Source: Gammaproteobacteria bacterium
GTDB lineage: Bacteria > Pseudomonadota > Gammaproteobacteria > UBA4575
DNA: 44,545 nucleotides
Direction: 5' to 3'
Assembly (NCBI GenBank): GCA_029253965.1
Contig: JAQWYM010000004.1
Span: forward strand, 1 to 44,545
The position numbers were made by a program, and so were the translations under genes. Below are positions 26,317 to 35,137 of this stretch, in pieces. The notes below the pieces were generated by a model, which did no database searches, was not told the origin of the DNA, and saw only the letters and a program-made list of their open reading frames with translations. How positions within the stretch are numbered: position 1 is the first letter of the stretch; every line of letters begins with the position of its first letter.

Positions 26317-27783
26317 TTACTGTAAGGCTTTGGCTGCAGCTTTGGCCGCTTGCACAGGGAAATCTGAGTTAATGCCAAAATAGAGCGTACTGAGTAAGAC
26401 CACCCAAGTGAAGGGCAATAGTGCGCCAATCGGTTGTTTGTTAGCAACCAATGCAGCGCTGGCCTCTCGAAAGAAGAGATGTTCTACCACACGCCAAACA
26501 TAGATCAAAGCGAGTAGTGAACTGAAGACAATAATAGCAACCAGCCACCAATGACCCTGTTCGATTACAGCAGATACCAATAACCACTTACTGATAAAAC
26601 CAGAGGTTAAAGGGACACCAATCAAGCCCAGTCCACCAACGACAAAGGCAAAGCCAACCCAAGGCATGGCACGACCAGCACCATTAAGGTCGTCTAAACG
26701 AAGTGAGGGTGTTCTAAACAAGAAACAAGCTAGGGTCATAAATAAGGCGCCTTTAATAAAGGCATGGTTAAACAGATGTAGGATGCTGGCGACGAGTCCA
26801 GCATCACTAAATAAGGCAATGCCTAAAGTCATATAACCAATTTGGCCGAGACTGGAGTAAGCCAGCATCTTTCTGACGTCTTGCTGAAAAATAGCATTCA
26901 ACGAACTGATGACAATTGCCAAAATCGATAATGGCATGAGGATGTAATGTAGCTGTAACACCTCGAATGAAAACTCAGAACCGAAAATGGTATAGAACAC
27001 ACGATAGAGCAAATACAGTGCAACTTTGGTTGCGGTTGCGGCAAGAAACGTACTGACTGCAGATGGGGCGTAGGCATAGGCACCCGGTAACCAATGATGT
27101 AAAGGAAACAAGGCAAGCTTTAGGAAGATGCCGATAGTGAAAAAGGCAAAGGCAGCATGCACACTATGAAGATGGCTTATTGCAGGGATGCGAGTTTGTA
27201 AGTCGACAATATTTAAGGTGCCTGTTTGCATATATAGCAAACCAATGCCGATCAATATAAAAGTGGCGCCAATGGTGCCCATGATCAGGTATTCAAAGGA
27301 AGCAGTCAGCGCTCTACGATCTTCGCCTAACGCAATTAAAGCATAAGCAGAGAGTGAGCTAATCTCCAAGAAAACAAAAATATTAAAGGCATCACCGGTG
27401 GCAACAATGCCGAGCAGACCAGTTAAGCAGAGTAAAAAAGCGGTATAGAAAAGTCCTTGCTTATGTTTTGGTATCTCAATTGTTATGCGCCGCTGAAAGG
27501 CACTGAGTGTTATTGCAGCCATCGCACTGACTAACAACAAAACAAAAGCAGCTAAGGCATCGATATGATATTCGATACCCCAAGGTGGTTGCCAGCCACC
27601 AATCTCATAACGAATACTGCCGCCTGTCTGCACCTCGATAAATAAAGACAATGAGATAGCAAACACCAGCCAGCTTATAGTCGTGGCAAAAAGCCAACAG
27701 GCTTTAGCCTGATTAATAAGGCTGCAGAGTGGTGCTGCGATCAGTGGCAATACAACCTGTAGTATGGCGAGATGATTAGTCAT
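26317..27783 (-). CDS. mnhD: Na+/H+ antiporter subunit MrpD/MnhD
   Basis: A 488-residue antiporter-like membrane subunit. Its key residues are Glu in FVFLEISSLSAYALIAL (about residue 137), Lys in FLKLALFPLHHWLPGAY (about 222), Lys in LAATATKVALYLLYR (about 248), and Lys in FNHAFIKGALFMTLA. GVPLTSGFISKWLL near residue 385 is the broken-helix region. It is closest to canonical MrpD in order, since it follows mrpC directly with a one-base stop/start overlap. The complex exchanges cytoplasmic Na+ or other monovalent cations for protons at the inner membrane. Confidence 0.92.
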   Translation of the reverse strand: MTNHLAILQVVLPLIAAPLCSLINQAKACWLFATTISWLVFAISLSLFIEVQTGGSIRYEIGGWQPPWGIEYHIDALAAFVLLLVSAMAAITLSAFQRRITIEIPKHKQGLFYTAFLLCLTGLLGIVATGDAFNIFVFLEISSLSAYALIALGEDRRALTASFEYLIMGTIGATFILIGIGLLYMQTGTLNIVDLQTRIPAISHLHSVHAAFAFFTIGIFLKLALFPLHHWLPGAYAYAPSAVSTFLAATATKVALYLLYRVFYTIFGSEFSFEVLQLHYILMPLSILAIVISSLNAIFQQDVRKMLAYSSLGQIGYMTLGIALFSDAGLVASILHLFNHAFIKGALFMTLACFLFRTPSLRLDDLNGAGRAMPWVGFAFVVGGLGLIGVPLTSGFISKWLLVSAVIEQGHWWLVAIIVFSSLLALIYVWRVVEHLFFREASAALVANKQPIGALLPFTWVVLLSTLYFGINSDFPVQAAKAAAKALQ

Positions 27784-28136
27784 TACTCTTGCTCTAGCTC
27801 TTGCTGTTCAATTTCATGTTCATCTAAGGTTTTATAGCGACGGTTGATGCTGACAATAAGCGCTAATCCCACTGCCGTGGTCGCAACACTGACAACAATC
27901 GCAGTTAGAATAAGAACGTGTGGCAATGGATTAGAGTAGGCCGTATAGGCCTCACTTAAGATGGGTGCCGTGCCACCATCAACTTTCCCCATCGAAATAA
28001 ACAGAATGAAAACCGAGGTCTGAAATATATTGAGACCAATCATTTTTGTAAACAGGTTGCTATGTGCAATGACGATATAGAAGCCAATCGCCATGAGTAA
28101 GATTGCAATCCAATAATTATATAAACCGCTGAGCAT
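27783..28136 (-). CDS. mnhC: Na+/H+ antiporter subunit MrpC/MnhC (NuoK-like)
   Basis: A 117-residue protein with three membrane helices, homologous to NuoK of complex I. Characteristic segments are IVIAHSNLFTKMIGLNIFQT and DGGTAPILSEAYTAYSNPLP, the latter typical of MrpC, followed by HVLILTAIVVSVATTAVGLA, which carries family-conserved polar residues. The C-terminus is acidic. It lies 9 bases after mrpB and shares a base with the mrpD start. Confidence 0.93.
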   Translation of the reverse strand: MLSGLYNYWIAILLMAIGFYIVIAHSNLFTKMIGLNIFQTSVFILFISMGKVDGGTAPILSEAYTAYSNPLPHVLILTAIVVSVATTAVGLALIVSINRRYKTLDEHEIEQQELEQE

Positions 28137-28145
28137 ACTTAAGCG

Positions 28146-28565
28146 CTACTTAAAGTTAGTAAAGGCATAAAAGATAGAGAGCATAACTGAGGTGACGGTA
28201 AGGCCAACACCTAGTTCGACCCAAAAGATACCCCAATGCTGACCCTGTAGGGGGTCATCGGCGAGGACGTTATAGTCAAGAAAGTTTGCGCCTAAGAACA
28301 TGCTGGCAACACCGATGCCGGCATATAATAATAAACCAGAGGCAGAGAGTATGCGTGCCAAGCGCATTGAGAAAACTTGTTCCGCCTTGGCCTGTCCCTC
28401 GATTAAGGCATATAAGATGAGGCCGCTGGCAAAGATGACACCGGCTTGAAAGCCACCACCGGGGCTATAGTCTCCATGGAACTGCACATAGAGACCAAAT
28501 AATAGGATAACTGGGATTAAGAGAAAGCTAGTTTGCTTGATGACCGGATTATTTTTCACGATCAA
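28146..28565 (-). CDS. mnhB: Na+/H+ antiporter subunit MrpB/MnhB
   Basis: A 139-residue membrane protein with four helices. The MrpB hallmark YVQFHGDYSPGGGFQAGVIF lies near residues 26-45, followed by ASGLILYALIEG. VELGVGLTVTSVMLSIFYAF makes the last helix. Its start overlaps the end of the preceding MbhD/MbhE-like gene by 17 bases. Confidence 0.92.
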   Translation of the reverse strand: MIVKNNPVIKQTSFLLIPVILLFGLYVQFHGDYSPGGGFQAGVIFASGLILYALIEGQAKAEQVFSMRLARILSASGLLLYAGIGVASMFLGANFLDYNVLADDPLQGQHWGIFWVELGVGLTVTSVMLSIFYAFTNFK

Positions 28566-29094
28566 GCTCCTCTTCTTCTCGTCTTAGTAGTAGCAGTAAT
28601 ACAGCGATCATAGCGGTAAATACCACGGCCACTTCACCTAAGGTATCGAAGCCTCGATAGCTAGCGAGTACTGCGGTAACCATATTAGGGATGCCGACCT
28701 CACTGCCACTCTGCTCTATGTAGCGTGCTGCAACATGTGTTTGAACTGGGGCATTAGGATCACCGACATAAGGCATATCTGAAGTCGCATAAATCAAGGC
28801 TGCAGCGGTAAGGCTGACAGTAACAAAGGCAATCAATTTATTTTTTTGTTTAAGTACCTGACGCTTACCGGTGACGGCAAATGCACTGAGGAATAACACA
28901 CTGGAAATTCCAGCACCGACAGCAGCCTCAGTGAAGGCGACATCAACAGCATCGAGTACCACAAATATGACGGCAGATAAAAGACTATAGATTGACCCCA
29001 GCATAATCACCGAGAGCATATTGCGCATAAAAATGATCGCAATGGCCGTGATCGCAAGCAGACTGAGTAGGAAAATAATGATGATATCTTCCAT
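28549..29094 (-). CDS. MbhD/MbhE-like subunit (detached C-terminal module of MrpA)
   Basis: A 181-residue membrane protein. The first half (about 1-80) is a DUF4040/MbhD-like domain with DAVDVAFTEAAVGAGISSVL, where the conserved Glu sits in a membrane helix. The second half has VTAVLASYRGFDTLGEVAVV near residues 140-160, the signature of the MbhE module. In canonical Mrp these domains form the C-terminal end of the large MrpA protein. Here they are free-standing, upstream of mrpB, so MrpA appears split. Its ATG shares one base with the mrpG stop. It might also be annotated as a DUF4040 or 'MnhB-like' protein. Confidence 0.85.
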   Translation of the reverse strand: MEDIIIIFLLSLLAITAIAIIFMRNMLSVIMLGSIYSLLSAVIFVVLDAVDVAFTEAAVGAGISSVLFLSAFAVTGKRQVLKQKNKLIAFVTVSLTAAALIYATSDMPYVGDPNAPVQTHVAARYIEQSGSEVGIPNMVTAVLASYRGFDTLGEVAVVFTAMIAVLLLLLRREEEELDREK

Positions 29095-29408
29095 TATTTA
29101 TTAGTCTCAGAGATTTCTTTTGGATCTTCAGTAATGACAGTGTTGACTAGTGCGTGAATTGCAGTCGGCCCTGTTAGTAATAAGAAGGCCAAAATGAACA
29201 GTAGTTTAATCGTGATTAAACTGAGACCCGCTTCTAGAATTAATCCAGACAAAATTAGGATGGTGCCTAATGAATCAATCAAACTAGCAGCATGTGTGCG
29301 TGTAACAAAGCTTGGCATACGTAATAAGCCAAGAGCTCCAATAAGACAAAATCCAGAACCTAAACCAATTAATACCATGCTGAGCATACCTATTAGCATC
29401 TCACTCAT
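29094..29408 (-). CDS. mnhG: Na+/H+ antiporter subunit MrpG/MnhG
   Basis: A 104-residue protein with three membrane helices. The family motif GALGLLRMPSFVTRTHAASL lies near residues 24-43, followed by IDSLGTILILSGLIL and LLTGPTAIHALVNT. It overlaps mrpF by the four bases ATGA, which implies coupled translation. It forms part of the small-subunit trio E-F-G, needed for complex assembly in characterised Mrp systems. Confidence 0.93.
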   Translation of the reverse strand: MSEMLIGMLSMVLIGLGSGFCLIGALGLLRMPSFVTRTHAASLIDSLGTILILSGLILEAGLSLITIKLLFILAFLLLTGPTAIHALVNTVITEDPKEISETNK

Positions 29409-29677
29409 GATTCATCCCCATCATGCCCAAGGTCATCAAAGCGATGTAACTTTAATAAGGCAACTGTACCGATAAAATTAATCATGGCGTAGACAATAGC
29501 AATATCTAAAAACTCTGGGCGTTGATTGAAAAATCCATAGAGTGAAATCATCAAGACAGTGGCTGTGCTAAAGGTATTGATGGCTAGAATCCGGTCAAAT
29601 AATGTTGGGCCGATACAGGTGCGTATCAGAGCAATTAACATCACAATCATTATTGCAATAAGAGCGGCGGCAATCAT
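29405..29677 (-). CDS. mnhF: Na+/H+ antiporter subunit MrpF/MnhF
   Basis: A 90-residue protein with three membrane helices. RTCIGPTLFDRILAINTFST near residues 24-43 is the standard MrpF motif, and DIAIVYAMINFIGTVALLKL near residue 60 completes the pattern. The start overlaps the mrpE stop by the four bases ATGA. Confidence 0.93.
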   Translation of the reverse strand: MIAAALIAIMIVMLIALIRTCIGPTLFDRILAINTFSTATVLMISLYGFFNQRPEFLDIAIVYAMINFIGTVALLKLHRFDDLGHDGDES

Positions 29678-30153
29678 GACTTCCCCTCTAACTTGCAGAC
29701 CTGTTTATCAATACTTCCTGACTTTACACCTGCAGCAGTGGTATCACTGATAGCATGCACTAAGATTTCGTTGTTATTAATATCAACACTGATAGTGCCT
29801 GGCGTCAGGGTAATGCTATTCGCATGAACAGCTAATCCACTATCTGTTTTTTGATGTGCTTGATAACGTAAAGTTTGTGGTTGAATAGGTAGCTTGGGGT
29901 GCAGTATCAAAGCGGCTACATGTAAATTAGACTGCCAGATCTCTTTGAACAAGAAGGGCAGGTAGCGCGGCAGGCGCAGATTTATCTGCAAACGCTGGCC
30001 GTTTTGGCTAAATAAGCCGAGTTTGACTGCTAATAAGCTGACTAAGCCACTCGATAAGAGGCCTAGGACTATAAGATTGGTCTTCAAAAATCCAGATAAC
30101 AATAGCCAAACTAGAAACAATAGGCTGGTGCTTAGGCAGAACTTTATAAACAT
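29674..30153 (-). CDS. mnhE: Na+/H+ antiporter subunit MrpE/MnhE
   Basis: A 159-residue membrane protein and the first gene of the antiporter operon. N-terminal helices cover about residues 5-45, then RLPRYLPFLFKEIWQSNLHV leads into a cytoplasmic domain ending with TLTPGTISVDINNNEILVHA, the MrpE hallmark. I start at the ATG at 30153, which matches the family N-terminus. A TTG at 30174 adds seven residues, and neither start has a good ribosome-binding site. It lies 76 bases downstream of the epimerase-like gene on the same strand, with a hairpin between them, so it may be partly co-transcribed with the hem operon. Confidence 0.9.
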   Translation of the reverse strand: MFIKFCLSTSLLFLVWLLLSGFLKTNLIVLGLLSSGLVSLLAVKLGLFSQNGQRLQINLRLPRYLPFLFKEIWQSNLHVAALILHPKLPIQPQTLRYQAHQKTDSGLAVHANSITLTPGTISVDINNNEILVHAISDTTAAGVKSGSIDKQVCKLEGKS

Positions 30154-30196
30154 AATGAGTGTGGGATAAGACAAGGTAAAAGTATTTCTCCAGAGT

Positions 30197-30216
30197 ACCC
30201 AAGCGTTGACTTGGGT
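30197..30216 (-). repeat. inverted repeat between the hem and mrp operons
   Basis: ACCCAAG (30197-30203) and CTTGGGT (30210-30216) form a 7-base-pair stem with a 6-base loop. No T tract follows on the minus strand, so it may be an mRNA processing or stability element, or an operator, rather than a terminator. Confidence 0.4.
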
Positions 30217-30229
30217 TCAAGCCGGAGGC

Positions 30230-31111
30230 TCAATTTTTAAGCTGAAGTTGGTTAAAACAGTGATCTAAACCAGCTTGTAAATCGGGATAACACAGCTTTG
30301 GTTGTAACAGCTGCTGCATCTTGCTGATATCTAGTCGCCGTGCCTCATTGATAAATGACAACATAGCCGAGGAAAGTTCTGCCTTGGCAGCTTCTAAAGA
30401 GACGGACTGTGGTCGTTCTAGCTTGGCACGGTCTGCTATAGAAAAATAAAAGTCTGTCATGCTGCTAGGGCTGCCGTCAGCAACGTTAAATATTTCATTG
30501 CAAACATTAGCTGACATCGCTGCGTGGCAGACGCGGGCTAAATCATCGACATGGATGCGATTGCTATAAGGGGCTTGCTGTGGATGAATCACTTTAATAG
30601 CAGATAAGCGATGTAGTGGTAAGCGCTCGGCACCATAAATTCCGCCGACACGTAGGATCTGGTATTCGCAGTTATTTTTTTTAGAAAAGGCTAATAGACT
30701 GTTTTCAGCTGATACACGACGCTTTGCTCTTGACGTTAATGGTTTGAGCTCAGCATCCTCATTTACCCAGTCACCGTTACAGTCACCATACACACCCGAG
30801 GTACTAATATAGACAATGCGGCGGGGAACGGCTGATTCGCAGTGCAGTAAAAAGTTAAGCATGCGTTGATCATGGTCGTCAGTTTTAGGTGGCGGCGCAA
30901 AATAATAGATATCTTTAGCCTGAGTATCAAGCGCCTCAAATTCATTGGCCTGATCAAAATCAAGTCGTTGAGTTGGCATGTTTAAAGCCAGTACTAAGTC
31001 TTCACTCCGTTTGCTTTGCATCAGGCAGAGTGCATCTTCTTGTTGCGAAATTAATAGTGGAATCAAGGCGCGCCCTAGAAAGCCACAGCCAGCAATAATA
31101 GTATTCGACAT
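30230..31111 (-). CDS. NAD-dependent epimerase/dehydratase family protein (YeeZ-like)
   Basis: A 293-residue Rossmann-fold protein of the extended short-chain dehydrogenase type. TIIAGCGFLGRALIPLLISQ at the N-terminus is the nucleotide-binding loop, in the GxGFLG form seen in the atypical YeeZ-like group. YISTSGVYGDCNGDWVNEDA near residue 105 aligns with the active-site region, and HVDDLARVCHAAM near residue 190 with the substrate region. A classical YxxxK catalytic pair is not obvious. It follows hemY by 5 bases and is probably in the hem operon. The substrate is unknown. Confidence 0.8.
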   Translation of the reverse strand: MSNTIIAGCGFLGRALIPLLISQQEDALCLMQSKRSEDLVLALNMPTQRLDFDQANEFEALDTQAKDIYYFAPPPKTDDHDQRMLNFLLHCESAVPRRIVYISTSGVYGDCNGDWVNEDAELKPLTSRAKRRVSAENSLLAFSKKNNCEYQILRVGGIYGAERLPLHRLSAIKVIHPQQAPYSNRIHVDDLARVCHAAMSANVCNEIFNVADGSPSSMTDFYFSIADRAKLERPQSVSLEAAKAELSSAMLSFINEARRLDISKMQQLLQPKLCYPDLQAGLDHCFNQLQLKN

Positions 31112-31116
31112 AATTT

Positions 31117-32292
31117 TTAATGTAACTCTTGGTTGGCTAATCTCAGGCCGAGTTTGGCGTACTCACGTGACTGCACCGGTTGCTCTAAAAGGTCATGTGC
31201 AGTAACAAGGTCAGCATAGCTAGCAATGCTAGGTTTTATCTCTAAACTATTTTTCAAGGTTTGAATGGCAGTTTTTGCATCACCTTGGGCAAGCTGCAAA
31301 TGACCAATCAGTTGTAATAGGAATTCATTATGAGGGTGTTGGCGAAGCCATTGCTCTAGTTGTTGAATACGCTGCCGATGATTGTCTAGATTTAAGCGAG
31401 CATAGCTGTGGAATAATCCATCATTCCACTGAGTATCCAACATCTGACTAATTATTTGTTCTGCCTGTAGATCATTACCAACGTCTATCAAAGAATTACA
31501 ATAAATTTGGAATAAAGATTGATTAGATCTGATAGCACTGGAATATTTTTTCCAAAGTGTTGCTAGTTTTTCTTTATCATTATTACGCACAAAATCAGCC
31601 AGCAGCCAAGTGAGTGAAGCAATTAAGCAGTGCTCGACCTGATCATGGTTTTTAGCCTGTTGCTGTAGTTTCAGCAGCAATGATTGCAGGGCAACACTGT
31701 CATGATTCTGCATAAACCCCTGTGCCTTAGTAATTAAAATGTTTGGTGAGTCTGGGTTGCTATCTTCTAACAGATTGAGTGCTTTTGCAGGTTGTTGTTG
31801 GACAACGAGCTGTGCTTCTAATGCATTTGCAATTGAACGACCATTATCGGTGTTGCGTAAGAGGTCTAAATGTTTTTCAGCGGCCTGAGTGTTACCGGCT
31901 AGCTGTGCATAATGCCAAGCGAGAACATGTTGTAAGCGTTGCACAGGACTAGTGGCACTGTGCTTGGTAACAATGCGAAGGGCTGACTTCCATTGTTTTT
32001 GTTCTGCTGCCAGTTGTGCATTTTCCAGGGACTGCAAGATCTCAAAAAGCCGTTTGGTTTTTATCCGTGCTTGTAATCTCGCTGGCAACTGCGTGAGAGT
32101 GGTGATGATGCGCAACATGACATGCAAGACTGAAAATAAAGCGATACTAGCAAAATAGAAATAAACCAGTTCAATCTCAAGAGACCAAGCACCATGACTG
32201 ATGACTGCACTACCAGCTTCACCCATGATGAAAAGGCCACCTGCAGCAATGACTAAGCTCAGCAGTAGAAGTATGATAAAAAATAGTCTCAT
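31117..32292 (-). CDS. hemY: HemY, heme-operon TPR membrane protein
   Basis: A 391-residue inner-membrane protein of the proteobacterial HemY type, distinct from the Firmicutes oxidase of the same name. Two membrane helices lie at about 4-24 and 39-62, followed by a cytoplasmic or periplasmic tetratricopeptide-repeat region (for example LQLIGHLQLAQGDAKTAIQT near residue 330). It is thought to support assembly or channelling in tetrapyrrole synthesis; the biochemical role is unsettled. It overlaps hemX by the four bases ATGA. Confidence 0.9.
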   Translation of the reverse strand: MRLFFIILLLLSLVIAAGGLFIMGEAGSAVISHGAWSLEIELVYFYFASIALFSVLHVMLRIITTLTQLPARLQARIKTKRLFEILQSLENAQLAAEQKQWKSALRIVTKHSATSPVQRLQHVLAWHYAQLAGNTQAAEKHLDLLRNTDNGRSIANALEAQLVVQQQPAKALNLLEDSNPDSPNILITKAQGFMQNHDSVALQSLLLKLQQQAKNHDQVEHCLIASLTWLLADFVRNNDKEKLATLWKKYSSAIRSNQSLFQIYCNSLIDVGNDLQAEQIISQMLDTQWNDGLFHSYARLNLDNHRQRIQQLEQWLRQHPHNEFLLQLIGHLQLAQGDAKTAIQTLKNSLEIKPSIASYADLVTAHDLLEQPVQSREYAKLGLRLANQELH

Positions 32293-33455
32293 AAGGCACC
32301 TCCAGCGCTCATAGCCTTTTCATTGGGTGGTGTACTGTTAGGCATGGATAGTTTTTCTAACATCTTATAGGGCGCTGAAATATCAGGTAAGGAGGGTTCC
32401 AGATTAATGGCAAGTAGTTTTTTTATGGCTTCAACCAGCTTTGGGTTTGAAGCTAATTGTGACTCATTGGTTAACCAGGCGATAGCACTTTCAAGTTGTT
32501 GTTTATATGCGGCATCCTTGCGACGACTGACAGCTCGTTTTGCAGCTGCCAACTTGCCTTGAATAACCTGCAAAGAAAAAAGTAGTTCCTGTTCAGCTAA
32601 GGCGTTTGTGCTTAGCTCTGCCTGCTGGTGAAGTGTTACATTTTCATTCAGCATGTGTTTTGCACGAGTCAGAGTTTTTTCAAGGAAACTATGTTTTGGA
32701 TCTTTACTGCCTTCGGCTTTGTTTGTTTTATTTTCTGTCTCTTCGGCTAATAAGATTTTCTTTGGAAGATGACGGGCTTGAATTCTATAAGCATTTTGAA
32801 AATCAATAATGAGCTGGTCTAGTTTTAATTGTAGGCCAACATAGTCAGGTGTTGGGTAACTCGCTAGTTTTTCTAGTTGCAAGGCAATGACTTTTCGTAA
32901 GGGTAAAAAGTCAATCTGATTAATTTCACCTAGGCGTTTATCGCTGGCTTCAAGTGCTGCTCTAGCACTCTCAATATCACGGTCTAATATTAATCGTTGC
33001 TGTGCAATACGCAGAATGTATTGTAGTTCTTTCAGTTGCCAACTGCGTTGGTCTTGATGTAAGGCATGGCTATTACTGTGTATCTGCTTTTCTAAGATGG
33101 CATTGTATTTTTCGAGTGCGACTAGCTTGATGTTGAGTGCTTTATTTTGCTCATCGCTTCGTCTTAACTGGCTCTGTATCTGTTCTTTAAGAGCAGCGAG
33201 TAATTCACCTTGTGAGCTAGCAAATGATTCTTGCTCCTGCTTAGCCTTGAGCTCGATGGAGTCATTACCAAGCCATATATCCTGCCAAAAGAGATAGCTG
33301 ACGATTAAGGCGCTTAAGCTAATTAGCCCTGTGAGTATTAAGCCAAATCTAACAAGGCTGGTTTTCTGACGAGTCTCTTTAATGGCGTGCTGTTCTTTTT
33401 TCTTTGAGGGATCGATGGCGATATTATTTTCTTCTGGTTTATTAGAGTCAGTCAT
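32289..33455 (-). CDS. hemX: HemX-like membrane protein
   Basis: A 388-residue protein with a polar N-terminus, one membrane helix at about 34-55 (LVRFGLILTGLISLSALIVS) and then a long helical, coiled-coil-like region of charged heptads up to about residue 125. The family is often labelled uroporphyrinogen-III C-methyltransferase because of operon position, but no SAM-binding methyltransferase motifs are present here, so the enzymatic name should not be used. It overlaps the end of hemD by 8 bases and hemY by 4. Confidence 0.9.
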   Translation of the reverse strand: MTDSNKPEENNIAIDPSKKKEQHAIKETRQKTSLVRFGLILTGLISLSALIVSYLFWQDIWLGNDSIELKAKQEQESFASSQGELLAALKEQIQSQLRRSDEQNKALNIKLVALEKYNAILEKQIHSNSHALHQDQRSWQLKELQYILRIAQQRLILDRDIESARAALEASDKRLGEINQIDFLPLRKVIALQLEKLASYPTPDYVGLQLKLDQLIIDFQNAYRIQARHLPKKILLAEETENKTNKAEGSKDPKHSFLEKTLTRAKHMLNENVTLHQQAELSTNALAEQELLFSLQVIQGKLAAAKRAVSRRKDAAYKQQLESAIAWLTNESQLASNPKLVEAIKKLLAINLEPSLPDISAPYKMLEKLSMPNSTPPNEKAMSAGGAL

Positions 33456-34191
33456 TTGCGTTCACCCAGTTGAGTAAGGTGTTTAGCATGCTGTCATCCC
33501 GTGGGTTGGCTGCTACTAACGGCGTTTTACTAAAGCCAAGAGTTTTTATATGAGTTGCAATATGTTCATGACCAACGATGGTTTGCATCTGTAGTAATTT
33601 TTGCTTTTCTTCAGCGCTGGTCAGCTGTAATAAGTTGTCAGCAACTTCATTGCTGGTAATGAAAATAATATCGCCTTCGGCAGGGTATTGGCATTCAGGC
33701 AGACTGCGACGATAGACTTCTAAGTAATGCACTATGGCACCGCGCGACTGTAATGTATCAAACAATAACTCACGACCTCCTTGGCCGCGTACAATGACGA
33801 TCTGTTTGCCAGCCACAGATTGTAAATCGGCTAATTGTAAAAGTCCTTCACTACTGAAGTTTTGTTCCGGGAAAAGCACTGAGGTGACCCCTTGCTGATG
33901 CAGGGCTTTAGCGGTTGCACTGCCGACACAAAAAAACTGCTGGGGTGTAGTCAGTGTGCGTAATCGTGTGTAACCAAAACGCACCGCATTCGCACTAATA
34001 AATATAGCCGCATCACAGCGCTGCAAGTCTAGGCTGGCTTTACTCTGATCATTGTAGGCCTGCAATGCAATGCAGGGGTGTTTAATGACGCTCGCGCCAT
34101 GGGCAATCAAGGCCTCACTAAGATCCTGATTTTGACCATCTGGACGTGTTACCACGACCTTTAATTTTGCGAGCGACTTAGTATTTTGCAT
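33448..34191 (-). CDS. hemD: uroporphyrinogen-III synthase
   Basis: Cyclises hydroxymethylbilane with inversion of ring D to give uroporphyrinogen III, the branch point to heme, siroheme and cobalamin. Sequence is poorly conserved in this family, but the bilobed pattern is recognisable: VVVTRPDGQNQDLSEALIAH at the N-terminus, AAIFISANAVRFG near residue 60, FFCVGSATAKALHQQGV near 85, and EGDIIFITSNEVADNLLQL near 170. The 247-residue length is normal. It lies 28 bases after hemC and overlaps hemX. Confidence 0.93.
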   Translation of the reverse strand: MQNTKSLAKLKVVVTRPDGQNQDLSEALIAHGASVIKHPCIALQAYNDQSKASLDLQRCDAAIFISANAVRFGYTRLRTLTTPQQFFCVGSATAKALHQQGVTSVLFPEQNFSSEGLLQLADLQSVAGKQIVIVRGQGGRELLFDTLQSRGAIVHYLEVYRRSLPECQYPAEGDIIFITSNEVADNLLQLTSAEEKQKLLQMQTIVGHEHIATHIKTLGFSKTPLVAANPRDDSMLNTLLNWVNAND

Positions 34192-34219
34192 GCGTTAACA
34201 GGCGTGGAAAAATGCAGCG

Positions 34220-35137
34220 TTAACGTAAGCGTGCGAGCAAAGACTCGCCGCCATTTTCAAGCAGTTGAGTGACTACCTGTTGACAGCTGTCTTGCCAGTC
34301 AGCTGCTGCTGACTGCTGTTGCGCAGAAATTAATTGACCCGTTTCAGGGTCGCCAATTAAGGCGCGTAAGGTCATCTGCTCCTGAGCTATTGTTGCATGT
34401 GCGGCGATAGGCAAATGGCAGCTTGCTTCTAAGGCGGTACTGATCATGCGTTCAGCATTCACACACAGCGCCGTCTCTGGGTGATGTAGGCTGGCGAGAT
34501 AGTCGCGGGTTGTCTGGTCCTGATTACGACATTCAATACCAATTGCACCTTGACCAATCGCTGGTAGACTCTGCTCAATTGATAAAAATTCACGAATGCG
34601 TTCAGCAAAACCCAAGCGTTTGAGACCTGCGCTAGCAAGAATGATGGCGGCATACTGTCCGTCATCTAATTTCTTTAGGCGTGTGTTTACATTGCCTCGC
34701 AGAGGGATGATTTTCAGGTCATTACGGATGGCTCGAAGTTGGCATTCGCGACGGGCACTAGAGGTGCCGACGACCGCACCAAGGGGTAGCTCATCTAAGC
34801 TGGCGAAGTCATTTGAGACAAAGGCATCACGTGGGTCTTCTCGTTCTAAAATGGCGTGTATACCTAAGTGCTCAGGCAGCTTATAAGGCACATCTTTCAT
34901 TGAGTGAACGGCGATATCAGTTTTATTTGCCAATAGACTGGTTTCTAGCTCCTTAACAAAAAGACCCTTGCCGCCTTCAGTGGCAAGTGAGGCATTTAGG
35001 AAACGGTCACCTTCAGTGGTCATTCCAACCAAGCCGACGTTGAGTTGACTGTGATTTTCACGAAGTAAGCGTGACACTTCATTGGCCTGCCATAAGGCAA
35101 GCTGGCTTTCGCGGGTAGCTATTTGGATTTTAGGCAT
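34220..35137 (-). CDS. hemC: hydroxymethylbilane synthase (porphobilinogen deaminase)
   Basis: Condenses four porphobilinogen molecules into hydroxymethylbilane. Recognisable segments are IATRESQLALWQANEV at the start, KELETSLLANKTDIAVHSMK near residue 60, LRGNVNTRLKKLDDGQYAAI near 145, and the cofactor-attachment Cys240 in ALEASCHLPIAAHA, which carries the dipyrromethane primer. I start at the ATG at 35137 (305 residues); a 16-residue upstream extension to 35185 does not match the family. It is the first gene of hemCDXY and is divergent from argH, as in pseudomonads. Confidence 0.96.
   Translation of the reverse strand: MPKIQIATRESQLALWQANEVSRLLRENHSQLNVGLVGMTTEGDRFLNASLATEGGKGLFVKELETSLLANKTDIAVHSMKDVPYKLPEHLGIHAILEREDPRDAFVSNDFASLDELPLGAVVGTSSARRECQLRAIRNDLKIIPLRGNVNTRLKKLDDGQYAAIILASAGLKRLGFAERIREFLSIEQSLPAIGQGAIGIECRNQDQTTRDYLASLHHPETALCVNAERMISTALEASCHLPIAAHATIAQEQMTLRALIGDPETGQLISAQQQSAAADWQDSCQQVVTQLLENGGESLLARLR

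Noticed and set aside
29194-29475. 93-codon plus-strand frame inside the antiporter operon
   Set aside because: Antisense to mnhG and mnhF, both certain. No start signals.
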